A stretch of DNA of 64,000 bases from Evansella cellulosilytica DSM 2522 (GCF_000177235.2 NC_014829.1:4402001-4466000); one strand, 5' to 3'; positions 7,305-16,577 are shown, counted from the stretch's first letter. Notes: generated from the letters alone by a model not told the origin. Numbers and translations are program-made.

Positions 7305-8740
7305 GATTAAGTCCATATAATTGTGTAAAAAGAAAAGGGCCACTATCAAGTACCCCATGTTACAATGTTTTCGACCAAAAAAACAAACAGGGAGGTAATG
7401 ATAGTGACTCAAATCAATTTTACATTAGATTTAGCAGATCTTAAAGAAAAAATTCAGGAAAGTACACTTGAAGCTACCGTGAAAGCTTCAGCTACATTAG
7501 CGCTTAATGAACTCATGAAGAAAGAACAGGAGGAACATATACAGGCTAATTCATATGAACGTTCTTCAGAACGTAAGGGTTATCGAAATGGCTCATATAG
7601 TCGTTCACTAATGACTTCTGCTGGAACGCTCCTATTAGATGTTCCAAGAACGCGAGATGGGGAATTCAGTCCATCAGTATTTAAGAAATACGAGCGTATT
7701 GACCAGGCATTTATGATTGCTATGATTGAGATGGTTGTAAATGGAGTTTCAACGAGAAATGTTCAGAAAGTCGTCCATCACTTCTGTGGGAAAAAAGTCT
7801 CCAAATCTCTTGTTTCTGAACTGATGAAAGAGTTGGATCCAGTGGTGGAGAAATGGCGGAACAGTCCATTAAATACTCAACACTTCCCTTATGTCTATGC
7901 CGATGCCATGTATATCAAAGTCAGAGAAGGCGATAGAGTCGTCTCCAAAGCGCTGCACATCGCTACTGGTGTCTCTTCTGCCGGTAAGAGAGAAGTACTA
8001 GGTATGAAAATTTCAAATGGTGAATCCAAAGATACGTGGACTGAGTTCTTCGACGAGTTAAAGGCCAGAGGCCTTCAGAGACCTCAGCTTGTGATATCTG
8101 ATGCCCACGCTGGGCTTGTTTCTTCAATCAGGTCTAGTTTTGCTGGAACGTCGTGGCAACGCTGTTATTTTCATTTGTCCCGCAATGTGGTAGGGTTGTT
8201 ACCTAAAAAAGGATCCAAAGAAATGAAGGCACAAATCAAGGATATCTTTGACGCCCCTACGCTCGATCAGGCAAGAGAACGTAAAAATAAACTGATAGAT
8301 GCTTATGGTGAAGAAAAAAAGTATGAATCAGCCATGGCGCTATTAGATGAAGCTTTTGATGATACAACCCAATACTACCAGTATCCTGCGCATCACCATA
8401 TTCGCTTACGTACTAGTAACAGTATTGAACGACTGAACCAAGAAGTTCGCAAAAGGGAAAAACAATTAAAATTTTTCCTAATTTAGCCTCTGCTACTAGA
8501 TTAATAGGGGCGATTTTAATGGATATTGACCAGACATATGCGAACGCCAGAAATGTCTTTTTAAACATGGAAGAAAAAGTGAAATAAAAAATATAGAATT
8601 AATTGGAAAATTTTTGCCCCCCTCGGGGGGCAACCCCTGAAAGTTCAAAACCTAAAAGACCCATTCTACCTTCGGTAGAATTTATTATATACAGGTTAAA
8701 ACATTGTATTTTACTTTTACACATAAGTAAGGACTTGACT
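7305..8740 (+). mobile_element. IS256-family insertion sequence inside array A
   Basis: The element is 1436 bases. Left end GATTAAGTCCATATAATTGT and right end (read inward) AGTCAAGTCCTTACTTATGT form imperfect terminal inverted repeats sharing AAGTCC and a following GTGTAAAA block. It carries one mutator-type transposase gene and is bounded by an 8-bp duplication, both usual for IS256. The transposase is frameshifted near its 3' end, so the copy is probably inactive unless helped in trans. Confidence 0.9.
7404..8587 (+). pseudogene. IS256-family (mutator type) transposase, frameshifted near the C-terminus
   Basis: DDE transposase of the Transposase_mut family. Landmarks are KGYRNGSYSRSLMT, VPRTRDGEFSP, the YADAMYIKVREGD first-aspartate region, QLVISDAHAGL with the second aspartate, WQRCYFHLSRN (the family C-X2-H type signature) and RTSNSIERLNQEVRKREK with the catalytic glutamate. 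After REK at about 8462 the frame runs into a stop at 8486. The missing tail (IKIFPNLASATRLIGAIL to EEKVK) continues in another frame to a stop at 8587, so one base is missing near 8463. Start is GTG at 7404, eight bases after GGGAGG. Confidence 0.88.
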
Positions 8741-9052
8741 CATACAATCGCTATGATTACCTTCAACTCATTTTGGGCTCTCTCTCGGGAAGCATACACG
8801 AGCTATGATTACCTTCATCTCATTTTGCACTCGTTCTCGGGAAGCATACACGAGCTATGGTTACCGTCAACTCATTTTGGGCTCTCTCTCGGGAAGCATA
8901 CACGCGCTATGATTACCGTCAACTCATTTTGGACTCGTTCTCGGGCAGCATACAAACGCTATGATTACCGTCAACTCATTTTGGGCTCACTCTCAGGCAG
9001 CATACAACCTCTATGATTACCGTCAGTACATATTGAGCACAATTTCGGGCAT
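8741..9052. repeat. 52-bp tandem array A, right part (6 units)
   Basis: Units begin at 8741, 8793, 8845, 8897, 8949 and 9001, again at exact 52-base steps. The first unit supplies the remainder of the one split by the insertion sequence. The last unit (9001-9052) is clearly degenerate, as expected at the edge of an array. The phase of the array is preserved across the insertion. Confidence 0.93.
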
Positions 9053-9081
9053 CAAATAAGGGCTCAGTGAGTAAAAATGCT

Positions 9082-9345
9082 ATGAAATTTTTGTCCAAAC
9101 ACTCTCTAGCACTTAGCTATTGATTCATAAAGGCTATATGTCTTGACAACGCTCCTATCGACACTTGGCTTCGATTCTTCAATGGCTATCTGTCTTGAGA
9201 ACTCCTCTATCGGCACTTCGACTCCCAACCTTCACCGCTATCTGTCTTGAAAACCGCTCTATCGGCACTTCAATCTCAAAGCTTCCTGGCTATCTGCCCT
9301 GAGAACAGGCTACAATCTGTCCTATCAGCACTTCCCACAGATTTC
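9082..9345. repeat. 52-bp tandem array B (about 5 units)
   Basis: Units at 9082 (degenerate), 9134, 9186, 9238 and 9290, all 52 bases apart. The core is CTATCTGTCTTGAGAAC followed by TCTATCGGCACTTC. The last unit has about 11 extra bases. It follows array A with a 30-base gap, has different sequence but the same period, and is the same family as array C at 30047. It ends just before the prmC stop codon. Confidence 0.85.
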
Positions 9346-9350
9346 TACCA

Positions 9351-10223
9351 CTAACCTTCTATTACTGCGATGACTATTCGTTCTTTTCCATTGATGTCGT
9401 TGAGAACCGCTATGTCAGCTGCTGGGTATTCTGCTGCTAGGAGGGCTTTTACGCTCTCGCCTTGACCGTGGCCGATTTCGAAGGCGACCAAGCCTTTTTT
9501 GTGCAGCACAAAAGGGATTTGTTTTATGAGCTTGCGGTATATTGTTAGACCGTCTTGGCCAGCGAATAGTGCGAGTGCTGGTTCATGGTCGAGCACATTT
9601 TCCTTCATGATGGCACGATCACCCTCTGGAATGTACGGAGGGTTGGAAATGACAATATCAAATTCCGATGACTCTGCCAGGAATGGTTCTAATAGGTCGC
9701 CTTCATGGAAGGTGACTTTCGCTCCGAGTGCGGTTGCATTAGAGCGCGCTACGTCGAGTGCCGCTTGCGAAATGTCGACCGCATGGACGTGACTATGAAC
9801 TACCTCAAGGGCCAATGTGATGGCGATAATGCCACTGCCTGTTCCAACATCGACAATCCGGATTGGCTGTTCTCGGTTCAAAAACAGTGACTTGATTTTT
9901 CCCAGAAGGGCTTCAATCAGTTCTTCTGTTTCTGGGCGTGGGATGAGGACGTTGCTGTTTACTTTGAAGTCGCGTCCGTAAAATTGTTCGTGGCCGATGA
10001 TGTGCTGTACTGGTGTACCGGTTGCTGCTTGGCGGACGTCGGCTTCAAAACGAGTCCAAATAGGTGCTGGTAGTGTTGTTTGCATTTCGCTGAACAGGCG
10101 CGATCGTGACCAGCCGGTGTGATGGCGCATTAGGAGCTGTGCGATTGTTTCTTCGTAATTGTGTTCGTTTAAAAAAGAAGAAGCCCATTTGAGGGCCTCG
10201 TATACTTTGTGATTTGTTTCCAT
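9351..10223 (-). CDS. prmC: Release factor glutamine N5-methyltransferase
   Basis: PrmC methylates the glutamine of the GGQ motif in release factors 1 and 2. The 290-residue protein has the N-terminal helical substrate-binding domain, IPRPETEEL (about 94-102), the SAM-binding VDVGTGSG (124-131) and the catalytic NPPY (194-197). It starts 6 bases after the prfA stop codon, with the ribosome site GGGAGAG inside the end of prfA, so the two genes are one translational unit: the enzyme with its substrate. ATG at 10223. Downstream lies array B, with no clear terminator. Confidence 0.95.
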   Translation of the reverse strand: METNHKVYEALKWASSFLNEHNYEETIAQLLMRHHTGWSRSRLFSEMQTTLPAPIWTRFEADVRQAATGTPVQHIIGHEQFYGRDFKVNSNVLIPRPETEELIEALLGKIKSLFLNREQPIRIVDVGTGSGIIAITLALEVVHSHVHAVDISQAALDVARSNATALGAKVTFHEGDLLEPFLAESSEFDIVISNPPYIPEGDRAIMKENVLDHEPALALFAGQDGLTIYRKLIKQIPFVLHKKGLVAFEIGHGQGESVKALLAAEYPAADIAVLNDINGKERIVIAVIEG

Positions 10224-10229
10224 TGTTAA

Positions 10230-11303
10230 TTACTCTCCCGCTTCTTCCATCATGCGTGATTGTTCTTCGACGATTAGTGCGTCGGTGATTTCGTCGAGTT
10301 TTCCTTCAAGAATTTGATCGAGCTTTTGCAGTGTTAAGCCAATGCGGTGGTCTGTCACACGGCTTTGTGGGAAGTTGTACGTTCGGATTCGCTCGGAGCG
10401 GTCGCCTGTTCCAACAGCTGATTTACGGTTTTGTGCGTATTCTGCTTCGGCTTCCTTCCTAAACTTGTCGTATATACGAGCACGTAACACCTTCATCGCT
10501 TTTTCTTTGTTCTTGATTTGTGATTTTTCGTCCTGACACGATACTACGACACCGGTTGGGATGTGTGTCAATCGAACCGCTGACATCGTCGTGTTCACGC
10601 TTTGTCCCCCAGGCCCGCTCGATGCGAATGTGTCGACTCGAATGTCTTTTTCGTTAATGTCGACTTCGACTTCTTCTGCTTCAGGTAAAACAGCAACGGT
10701 TGCTGTTGACGTATGGATACGTCCACCGGATTCCGTCGTTGGTACACGTTGCACGCGGTGTGCACCGTTTTCATATTTCATTTTAGAATAAGCGCCTTTT
10801 CCGTTAATCATAAAAATGATCTCTTTGTAGCCACCGATATCATTTTCGCTCGCTTCGATAACTTCTGGTCTCCAGCCTTGCGCTTCCGCATAGCGAGAGT
10901 ACATGCGGTAAAGGTCACCAGCAAATAGCGCTGCTTCATCTCCACCAGCGGCACCACGAATTTCCACGATAACGTTTTTGTCATCGTTTGGATCCTTCGG
11001 TAATAGAAGTACACGTAGCTTCTCTTCTAACGGAGGGATTTGATCCTCGAGCTCATCCATCTCCATCTTTACCATCTCATACATTTCATCATCTAAATCT
11101 TCTTCTTTTAACATCGTTTTCGCATCGGTATACTGCTTTTTGATTTCCTTATACTCGCGAAACGTTTGCACCGTTTCCTCTATATCCGACTGCTCCTTCG
11201 AATAATCGCGGAGCTTCTTCGTGTCACTAATGACATCCGGATCCATTAATAATTCATTTAATCTCTCATAACGTTCTTCTACTGCTTCTAGGCGGTCAAA
11301 CAC
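10230..11303 (-). CDS. prfA: Peptide chain release factor 1
   Basis: RF1 recognises UAA and UAG and triggers peptidyl-tRNA hydrolysis on the ribosome. The 357-residue protein has the codon-reading PxT loop as PTT (188-190, in [10 protein letters not shown]) and the catalytic GGQ at 232-234 in [11 protein letters not shown]. Both match Bacillus RF1 rather than RF2. Start is GTG at 11303, eight bases after GAGGTG. It leads the prfA-prmC pair, about 280 bases from the divergent flavoprotein gene; that gap shows no feature I can defend. Confidence 0.96.
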   Translation of the reverse strand: MFDRLEAVEERYERLNELLMDPDVISDTKKLRDYSKEQSDIEETVQTFREYKEIKKQYTDAKTMLKEEDLDDEMYEMVKMEMDELEDQIPPLEEKLRVLLLPKDPNDDKNVIVEIRGAAGGDEAALFAGDLYRMYSRYAEAQGWRPEVIEASENDIGGYKEIIFMINGKGAYSKMKYENGAHRVQRVPTTESGGRIHTSTATVAVLPEAEEVEVDINEKDIRVDTFASSGPGGQSVNTTMSAVRLTHIPTGVVVSCQDEKSQIKNKEKAMKVLRARIYDKFRKEAEAEYAQNRKSAVGTGDRSERIRTYNFPQSRVTDHRIGLTLQKLDQILEGKLDEITDALIVEEQSRMMEEAGE

Positions 11304-11582
11304 GTTTTCTTCACCTCATTATAATAAACGCTCATCTGTCTCATTATAGTATAGAGAGACACGTTTGTAAAAATTCTTTTTTTCTGGAAAAATCATGTCG
11401 GCTCATTCTCATCGTGATTCGTTACTCATTTTGTATGCACGTTTTCTATACGTCGTTACTTTAGTCATTTTACTCTATGTTCGGTGAAAAATATACGTTT
11501 TGCCGTTGAAGTTTTTTCGTTCCTGAATTTGGGGATATTGTTAATAGAGCATTAATTTAGTTTTCTTAAAGGGGGAAATTGC

Positions 11583-12911
11583 ATGAACGTCGTCATTATT
11601 GGTGGTGATGCTGCTGGCATGAGCGCTGCGATGCAGGTTGTGAGAAATGATGAAAATGCTTCTGTCACAGTTTTCGAAAAAGGAGAATTTTATTCTTACG
11701 CGCAATGTGGGCTACCGTATTATATCGGTGGTCATATCGATGATCGTGATCGATTAATTGCGCGTCATCGCGATACATTTGAAGAAAAATACGGGATTGA
11801 TGCACGAATATTGCACGAGGTGACTCGTATTGATCCAACTAACCAGCTCGTCATTGGCACCGATTTAGAAAGTGGAGATACGTTTGAGCAGCATTATGAT
11901 AAATGCTTAATTGCGACCGGTGCGTCTCCCATAATACCGCCATGGGATGGTCGTGATTTAGCTGGGATTCACGTTTTGAAAACTATCCCCGATGCTGATG
12001 ACATATTAACGGACATGAAGGAGGATGTACTAACAGTCACCGTCATCGGCGGTGGTTACATCGGACTTGAGGTGGCTGAGAATTTAGTGGAGCACGGTAA
12101 AAAAGTGCGTATTATCGATCAGGCTGACCGGTTGGGTATGGTGTATGATGAAGAATTAAGTGAGTTGCTGCAAGAGGAGGCGGAGAGCCATGGTGTAGAG
12201 GTCATTTTAGGAGAATCGGTCAAACACTTTAACGGTAGTGGACGGGTAAGAGAGGTCGTAACGAATAAGGGGAAGTATGCTACTGATATGGTCATTGTCG
12301 CTGTTGGTGTGAAGCCAAACTCCCAGTTCGCTAAAGAAGCTGGCATTCATCTTCATCCTTCTGGGGCCATTGTTGTGAATCCGTACATGGAAACAAACGT
12401 GAAAAACATTTATGCTGCTGGTGATTGCGCGACACAGTTTCACCGTATTAAGCAGCTCGATGATTATATTCCGCTCGGAACACATGCAAATAAGCAAGGA
12501 CGTGTTGCAGGTAGTAATATCGCTGGCGTTACTGCAACGTTCCAAGGTGTTGTCGGCACGTCCATTATGAAATTTTTTCGTTTAACTGTTGGGAGGACGG
12601 GATTGAGTGTCGCAGAGGCTGAAGCGCTCCGTATCCACGCTGAACCACTAAAATTCCGAGCGCGCTCTCATGCTAGCTACTATCCAGATAGTGAAAAAAT
12701 ACTCATTAAGTTACTTCGAGACAGTGCAACAGACAAGCTATTAGGTGTCCAAGCGATTGGGAAAAAAGGCGTTGATAAAAGAATTGACGTTGCCGCAACT
12801 GCGCTCTATCACGACATGACAATTGCCGATATGGAAAACCTTGATTTAAGCTATGCACCACCGTTTAACAGTGTATGGGACCCATTGCAGCAAGCAGCCA
12901 GAAGGTATTAG
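11583..12911 (+). CDS. CoA-disulfide reductase-type pyridine nucleotide-disulfide oxidoreductase
   Basis: A 442-residue FAD/NAD(P)H flavoprotein. The FAD-binding motif VVIIGGDAAGMSAA opens the protein, the single active-site cysteine is Cys42 in YSYAQCGLPYYIGG, the NAD(P)H motif is VIGGGYIGLEVAENL near 155, and the second FAD motif is NIYAAGDCA near 275. The C-terminal third is the dimerisation domain. One redox cysteine in this context indicates CoA-disulfide reductase, or possibly an NADH oxidase/peroxidase or sulfur reductase relative; there is no fused rhodanese domain. ATG at 11583 follows AAAGGGGG. It is a single plus-strand gene among minus-strand neighbours. Confidence 0.82.
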   Translation: MNVVIIGGDAAGMSAAMQVVRNDENASVTVFEKGEFYSYAQCGLPYYIGGHIDDRDRLIARHRDTFEEKYGIDARILHEVTRIDPTNQLVIGTDLESGDTFEQHYDKCLIATGASPIIPPWDGRDLAGIHVLKTIPDADDILTDMKEDVLTVTVIGGGYIGLEVAENLVEHGKKVRIIDQADRLGMVYDEELSELLQEEAESHGVEVILGESVKHFNGSGRVREVVTNKGKYATDMVIVAVGVKPNSQFAKEAGIHLHPSGAIVVNPYMETNVKNIYAAGDCATQFHRIKQLDDYIPLGTHANKQGRVAGSNIAGVTATFQGVVGTSIMKFFRLTVGRTGLSVAEAEALRIHAEPLKFRARSHASYYPDSEKILIKLLRDSATDKLLGVQAIGKKGVDKRIDVAATALYHDMTIADMENLDLSYAPPFNSVWDPLQQAARRY

Positions 12912-12957
12912 TCATCCATCTCTCCGCTTGATAATGAGAGAACCAATAGATGAAATG

Positions 12958-13091
12958 ATAAGGGGACTGGAAAAGTACAGAGTACTTTTTCAGTAACCTT
13001 ATTTTCAATGGCAATGGCTTCGTTCGTTGCGTGACTACGCTCATTGCATTGAGGGACTGGAAAAGTCTATATCACCCTTTTCCAGTCCCTC
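12958..13091. repeat. Dispersed hairpin repeat and bidirectional terminator (GGGACTGGAAAAG family)
   Basis: Two related hairpins. The first has GGACTGGAAAAGTAC against GTACTTTTTCAGT. The second, at 13051-13091, has 15-base arms GAGGGACTGGAAAAG and CTTTTCCAGTCCCTC. Between them is ATGGCTTCGTTCGTTGCG and CTCATTGCATTGAGGG, which recurs at 57838-57870. It lies between convergent genes and can terminate both. Confidence 0.7.
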
Positions 13092-13136
13092 TAAAATGAA
13101 CCTTTTGAGTTTTCTCTCATAGATACGAATTTCTTT

Positions 13137-13616
13137 TTACCTAAAATCGTTTACGATCACTCTGTAGTTGTATCTTGGGTTCGCTTCGTAAAGCTGTCTT
13201 TCGATTTCTCTTACTTGCTCACTGCTTACATTTCCATTTATCCGTTCTTCGAATGAAACGTTCACCCAAGCATTACTCCCTACAATCATTACCATACCTG
13301 GGGTAACTCCTGGCGTATTGTGAACGATATTTTCAATCATTTCGTGATCGTCCTCTTCCGTTTGGTGTGCTTTTACAGGATCTCGGTAGCTTTTTCCTGT
13401 CGTATTCGTTTCCGTATTTGGATCAGATGGTGCATTGTGTTCTTCAATTGCACCGTAATTAGCAGGACCAGGACCAAAAAAGCTCTCTCCCCAATCTTTA
13501 ACCATGGAAGAGCCAGGCTCTGTATTCATTCCCCCAACCTCTGGATTATCTAAGTTTTCATTACATCCTGTCATCACAAATAGAAGTAAAGTCATTCCAA
13601 TTAAGGTATATTTCAT
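13137..13616 (-). CDS. YhcN/YlaJ-type sporulation lipoprotein
   Basis: A 159-residue secreted lipoprotein with a signal peptide and lipobox VMTGC placing the lipid-bearing Cys at about residue 17. A low-complexity Asn/Gly/Pro-rich linker follows. The C-terminal half resembles the YhcN/YlaJ domain (DHEMIENIVHNTPGV, then AWVNVSFEERING). In B. subtilis such proteins are forespore-expressed and found in the spore inner membrane. ATG at 13616 is chosen because AGGAGGTG is eight bases upstream; an earlier in-frame codon overlaps that site. A sigma-F/G-type promoter lies just upstream, which supports a forespore role. Confidence 0.75.
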   Translation of the reverse strand: MKYTLIGMTLLLFVMTGCNENLDNPEVGGMNTEPGSSMVKDWGESFFGPGPANYGAIEEHNAPSDPNTETNTTGKSYRDPVKAHQTEEDDHEMIENIVHNTPGVTPGMVMIVGSNAWVNVSFEERINGNVSSEQVREIERQLYEANPRYNYRVIVNDFR

Positions 13617-13636
13617 CGCAAACACCTCCTATGACG

Positions 13637-13666
13637 TATCATTTCCTAAAGAATAAGAGGGAATAC
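13637..13666 (-). promoter_or_regulatory. Forespore (sigma-F/sigma-G) type promoter
   Basis: Minus strand GTATT, 15 bases, then GGAAATGATA. This fits sigma-F (GGnrAnAmTw, one mismatch) and also sigma-G, reading AATGATA as the -10 at an 18-base spacing. It is about 20 bases upstream of the lipoprotein start. Confidence 0.55.
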
Positions 13667-13721
13667 ACGTTTTAAAAGAAATATATCGGCTAAATTGAGG
13701 AAAAGCGTTCCATTATGAAGA

Positions 13722-13756
13722 ACTACTACCTAGCTCCTTACAGCTAAGGTAGTAGT
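13722..13756 (-). terminator. Hairpin after the membrane-protein pair
   Basis: Arms ACTACTACCT and AGGTAGTAGT with a nested TAGCT/AGCTA. It lies 25 bases past the stop of the gene at 13781. The following T-tract is weak, so termination is likely but not certain. Confidence 0.5.
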
Positions 13757-13780
13757 CTGTAAAAATACTCTTTTTTTATT

Positions 13781-14245
13781 CTATTCTCCTTCCACTTTTG
13801 CCACTCCTAATGCTAAGTGCTCCCACATCACTTCTTCCACTTTCTCCACTAGTTCTTTCGGACAATCAACAACGATGACAACTTCAGATTTTTTCCCTCT
13901 CACTTTTCTGTTTCGCCTATGAATAACTTTATAAATGATGTAATCTATGGTGAATCCTATAATAAAGCCAACTCCTGCACCAATTAGTCCCCAATATATA
14001 GGACCCCATTCAAGTACAAATCCAATGCTTGCACCGACAACTGATAAAGCAGTGGCTATTGCAGCACCTTTATCAAATAAACTAACTCCATCTGCTCTAT
14101 GTAACGTATCAAATAGTCGTCTTTCCTCTACTCTGCTATTAAGCGGAACTGCTAATATACGTTCCTTTTTCACACCAACTTTTTGTAACGCACTAATAGC
14201 CAACTCTAAATATGCGGAATGCTCAAAGGTAGAGAAGATTTGCAT
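13781..14245 (-). CDS. Unknown membrane protein with a Gly-rich transmembrane hairpin
   Basis: I do not recognise this 154-residue protein. Residues 1-60 look soluble, alternating strand and helix (AYLELAISALQKVGVKKERI then ILAVPLNSRVEERRLF). Residues about 62-108 hold two hydrophobic segments rich in Gly (AAIATALSVVGASIGFVLEW and YWGLIGAGVGFIIGFTIDYI). A basic stretch HRRNRKVRGKK follows, then a C-terminal strand-helix-strand (SEVVIVVDCPKELVEKVEEV). The layout, similar small domains on either side of a membrane hairpin, resembles stress-related glycine-zipper proteins, but no family can be named. Its start codon overlaps the stop of the upstream gene (TAATG), so the two are translationally coupled. 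Confidence 0.65.
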   Translation of the reverse strand: MQIFSTFEHSAYLELAISALQKVGVKKERILAVPLNSRVEERRLFDTLHRADGVSLFDKGAAIATALSVVGASIGFVLEWGPIYWGLIGAGVGFIIGFTIDYIIYKVIHRRNRKVRGKKSEVVIVVDCPKELVEKVEEVMWEHLALGVAKVEGE

Positions 14246-15033
14246 TATTTCACCTCCACTTTCTCGTGAAACATGACACGACGCTTTTGGAAATTCTGTT
14301 GTAAAAATTTCCGTTGTTCACTTTCATACAGTTTATTATTTTCGACCGTATTTACGTATGAATCATAAACAGCAAAGCCAAAGTGGGATGGCAGAAACAG
14401 AAACCATTGGGGGTCGAGCACATTTGTTGCTTCGCTAATGTCGCCTAGAAATAGAAAATGTAAAGCTACAAGAACTTTCGAATAATAGACAAAAATGATC
14501 ATAAATCCTAGAGTGAAAACAGCTGTCAATACTCGATGAATATAAAGTTGACCTAAACCAGGCATAAACAAGGACCAGATGATCGCCATTAATGGCCTAC
14601 GTTTATCTAGATAATTAATTTCAAACGCTCCAATGGTATAAGAGTTAAAATCAGCATTTTCCCGTTCTGCTAGTAAAAATACTTTGTTCATATCAACGGA
14701 TGTACGATAGCTATCCCAAATAGCAAATATATAAACAGGAATATATAATAGCATCCATCTCGGCTCAAGAACTTCCTTTGCCATTGAAATATTCCCGGTA
14801 AAGGATAATACCATTGCGTGATTTAAGTTAGCCATATTGTTCACTAATATTTCCCATATGAATAATCCATACCCGCGAAGATATTTAGATAATAGCAGGT
14901 GTCCAAATCCAGGAAATGCAGCAGACCACCAAGCAATAACATAGGGGTTACGAAGGTGCAATTGTGTTGTCCCAATTGGACTCACGTACGCTTTAAAACG
15001 TCGCTGATTGTTAGTTGGATAAAAGTTATTCAT
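14245..15033 (-). CDS. Unknown polytopic membrane protein with an internal duplication
   Basis: A 262-residue protein I cannot assign. It contains two tandem homologous halves of about 95 residues. In the first, WWSAAFPGFGHLLLSKYLRG leads through a TGNISMAKEVLEPRW segment to AIWDSYRTSVDMNK. In the second, IWSLFMPGLGQLYIHRVLTA leads through a GDISEATNVLDPQW segment to AVYDSYVNTVENNK. Each half has two or three membrane segments, and the PGxGxLxxx motif recalls TM2-type domains. ATG at 15033 follows AAAGGAAAATAG. It is translated just before the gene at 13781 with a one-base stop/start overlap, so the products probably work together. Confidence 0.65.
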   Translation of the reverse strand: MNNFYPTNNQRRFKAYVSPIGTTQLHLRNPYVIAWWSAAFPGFGHLLLSKYLRGYGLFIWEILVNNMANLNHAMVLSFTGNISMAKEVLEPRWMLLYIPVYIFAIWDSYRTSVDMNKVFLLAERENADFNSYTIGAFEINYLDKRRPLMAIIWSLFMPGLGQLYIHRVLTAVFTLGFMIIFVYYSKVLVALHFLFLGDISEATNVLDPQWFLFLPSHFGFAVYDSYVNTVENNKLYESEQRKFLQQNFQKRRVMFHEKVEVK

Positions 15034-15286
15034 CTCTATTTTCCTTTGTATTATTAGCAGTGTTAAACGTTAATGTTGATTTCTGTTTTCCAAGCCTGGA
15101 TTGAGCGCTTCTAGGCTTCATCGCCTTCGTGATTGCAGGGCGCTTCAACTGTTTTTTAATCAACATTTCCCTAACAAAGCCTACATTTTTATAACCCTAA
15201 ACTAAGTATATGATTCACTATAATATGGAAAAATATGTGCCACTCAAAAACAAACTTTTACCCAACAAATTAAATGTCAATAAGAA

Positions 15287-15420
15287 AAGACTAAAAACAA
15301 GCTTGGTGAAGCTCGTTTTTAGTCTTTTCTTAGAAGCGGTGATGAAATGATGCCACATGTCTTTAAAGTAGTAGTGAATGTTCTCTCACTACTACACGTT
15401 GTTAAATTTCAACCGACTAC
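15287..15420. repeat. Dispersed palindromic repeat (CTAAAAACAAGCTTGG family), copy 2
   Basis: Hairpin GACTAAAAACAAGCTTGG against AAGCTCGTTTTTAGTC, then TTTTCTTAGAAGCGGTGATG and an inner inverted repeat around GTAGTAGTGAATG/CACTACTACA. It is homologous to the copies at 6366 and 60043. The rest of 15034-15485 holds no gene I can see. Confidence 0.65.
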
Positions 15421-15485
15421 CTCTAGCCTGTAAGCTAAGCATATAAATATACTTAAAAACAACAATCTATGCGAAAATCGTCTTT

Positions 15486-15521
15486 AAAAAAGAGCATGAA
15501 GTCAAAAAAACTTCATACTCG
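15486..15521 (-). terminator. Terminator after tdk
   Basis: Minus-strand stem GAGTATGAAGT/ACTTCATGCTC followed by TTTTTT, about 20 bases beyond the tdk stop. Confidence 0.8.
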
Positions 15522-15539
15522 TCTTATCGTTATTTAGTT

Positions 15540-16163
15540 TTAGTTTTTAGATACTAGCGCTGATTCTTTTTTATTTAAAGCTGGGTGGCCTGGTACTTCG
15601 TGGCAATGTCGGCATCGCGGCTCGTACGATTCAGATGCACCGACTAAAATAATCGGGTCATCATAAGATGCCGGTTCACCGTTAATGAGTCTTTGCGTAC
15701 GACTTGCAGGCGAACCACAAGATAAACATATCGCTTGTAGCTTTGTCACAGTTTCCGCTAACGCAAGTAGCGACGGCATGCAGCCAAATGGTTCTCCTCT
15801 AAAATCTTGATCCAACCCTGCTACAATGACACGAATTCCTTCATCAGCTAACTCTTGGACAACTTCTACAACTCCTAAGTCAAAAAATTGTACTTCATCA
15901 ATGGCAACTACTTGTGTATCTTTTTCTAACAGTTCTAATATCATAGCTGCGCCTTTAACAGGAAGTGCATACACTTTCGTCCCATTATGAGACACTACTT
16001 CTTTTTCACTGTATCGATTATCAATTTCCGGTTTGAACACTTGTACTTTTTGACGACCATAGTAAGCTCGACGAACGCGGCGAATAAGCTCCTCTGACTT
16101 CCCTGAAAACATACTTCCACAAACGACTTCTAACCAGCCTTCTCTCCTAGTTAAATGCATCAT
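15540..16163 (-). CDS. tdk: Thymidine kinase
   Basis: Phosphorylates thymidine to dTMP with ATP in pyrimidine salvage (type II, tetrameric, zinc-containing family). The 207-residue protein has Walker A GSMFSGKS at 16-23, Walker [12 protein letters not shown] near 90-100, the lasso-domain zinc cysteines LSCGSP and CRHCHE, and YEPRCRHC near the C-terminus for substrate binding. ATG at 16163 follows GGGAGAG; a second ATG follows immediately. It lies downstream of rpmE as in B. subtilis. The 16164-16538 gap between tdk and the rpmE terminator shows no convincing feature. Confidence 0.95.
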   Translation of the reverse strand: MMHLTRREGWLEVVCGSMFSGKSEELIRRVRRAYYGRQKVQVFKPEIDNRYSEKEVVSHNGTKVYALPVKGAAMILELLEKDTQVVAIDEVQFFDLGVVEVVQELADEGIRVIVAGLDQDFRGEPFGCMPSLLALAETVTKLQAICLSCGSPASRTQRLINGEPASYDDPIILVGASESYEPRCRHCHEVPGHPALNKKESALVSKN

Positions 16164-16538
16164 ACTACTCTCCCTATTCTAATCTTCTCGCAAAAGCATT
16201 TATGTACTTTTAGCTTCGTTTAGTTAACGCATTCGAGTGATCATATCAGCTCATTTTTTTATATGCTTGTCCTTTAAATAGTTCGATAAAATAGATAAAC
16301 CGTCCATTACACTGAACGGTTCAACATATTCTATTATAGTCATATTGGCCATTCTGAACAATGGACATTTTCCCCTATTTCACCAAAAAGTGAGGAAACA
16401 CAACTCGTATCAAGGGAAAATTTTTTTCTCCGAGCGCTTATTGTTTTTCACGGAAAAATTGGAATAGTTTAAGAATTGGCTGTGGAGGCTCCGCTTATTA
16501 CAGGTTGACGCAAAAATAGCAGCCCTTAATAATTCATA

Positions 16539-16572
16539 AAAAAACAGACAAGTGAGATACTTGTCTGTTTGA
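16539..16572 (-). terminator. Terminator after rpmE
   Basis: Arms AAACAGACAAGT and ACTTGTCTGTTT with a short loop; on the minus strand a TTTTTTTATG tract follows. It overlaps the region just past the rpmE stop. Confidence 0.8.
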
Positions 16573-16577
16573 CTTTA

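Noticed and set aside
7404-8587. Programmed ribosomal frameshift in the transposase
   Set aside because: IS256-type transposases are read in one frame, there is no strong slippery heptamer with a downstream structure, and a one-base loss explains the sequence.
8603-9016. Open frame of about 137 codons across the right part of array A
   Set aside because: It runs through non-coding 52-bp repeats that change frame each unit and has no ribosome site; an accident of composition.
6829-9052. Possible CRISPR array because of regular repeats
   Set aside because: Units are continuous 52-bp copies with no unique spacers and no cas genes nearby; it is a tandem array.
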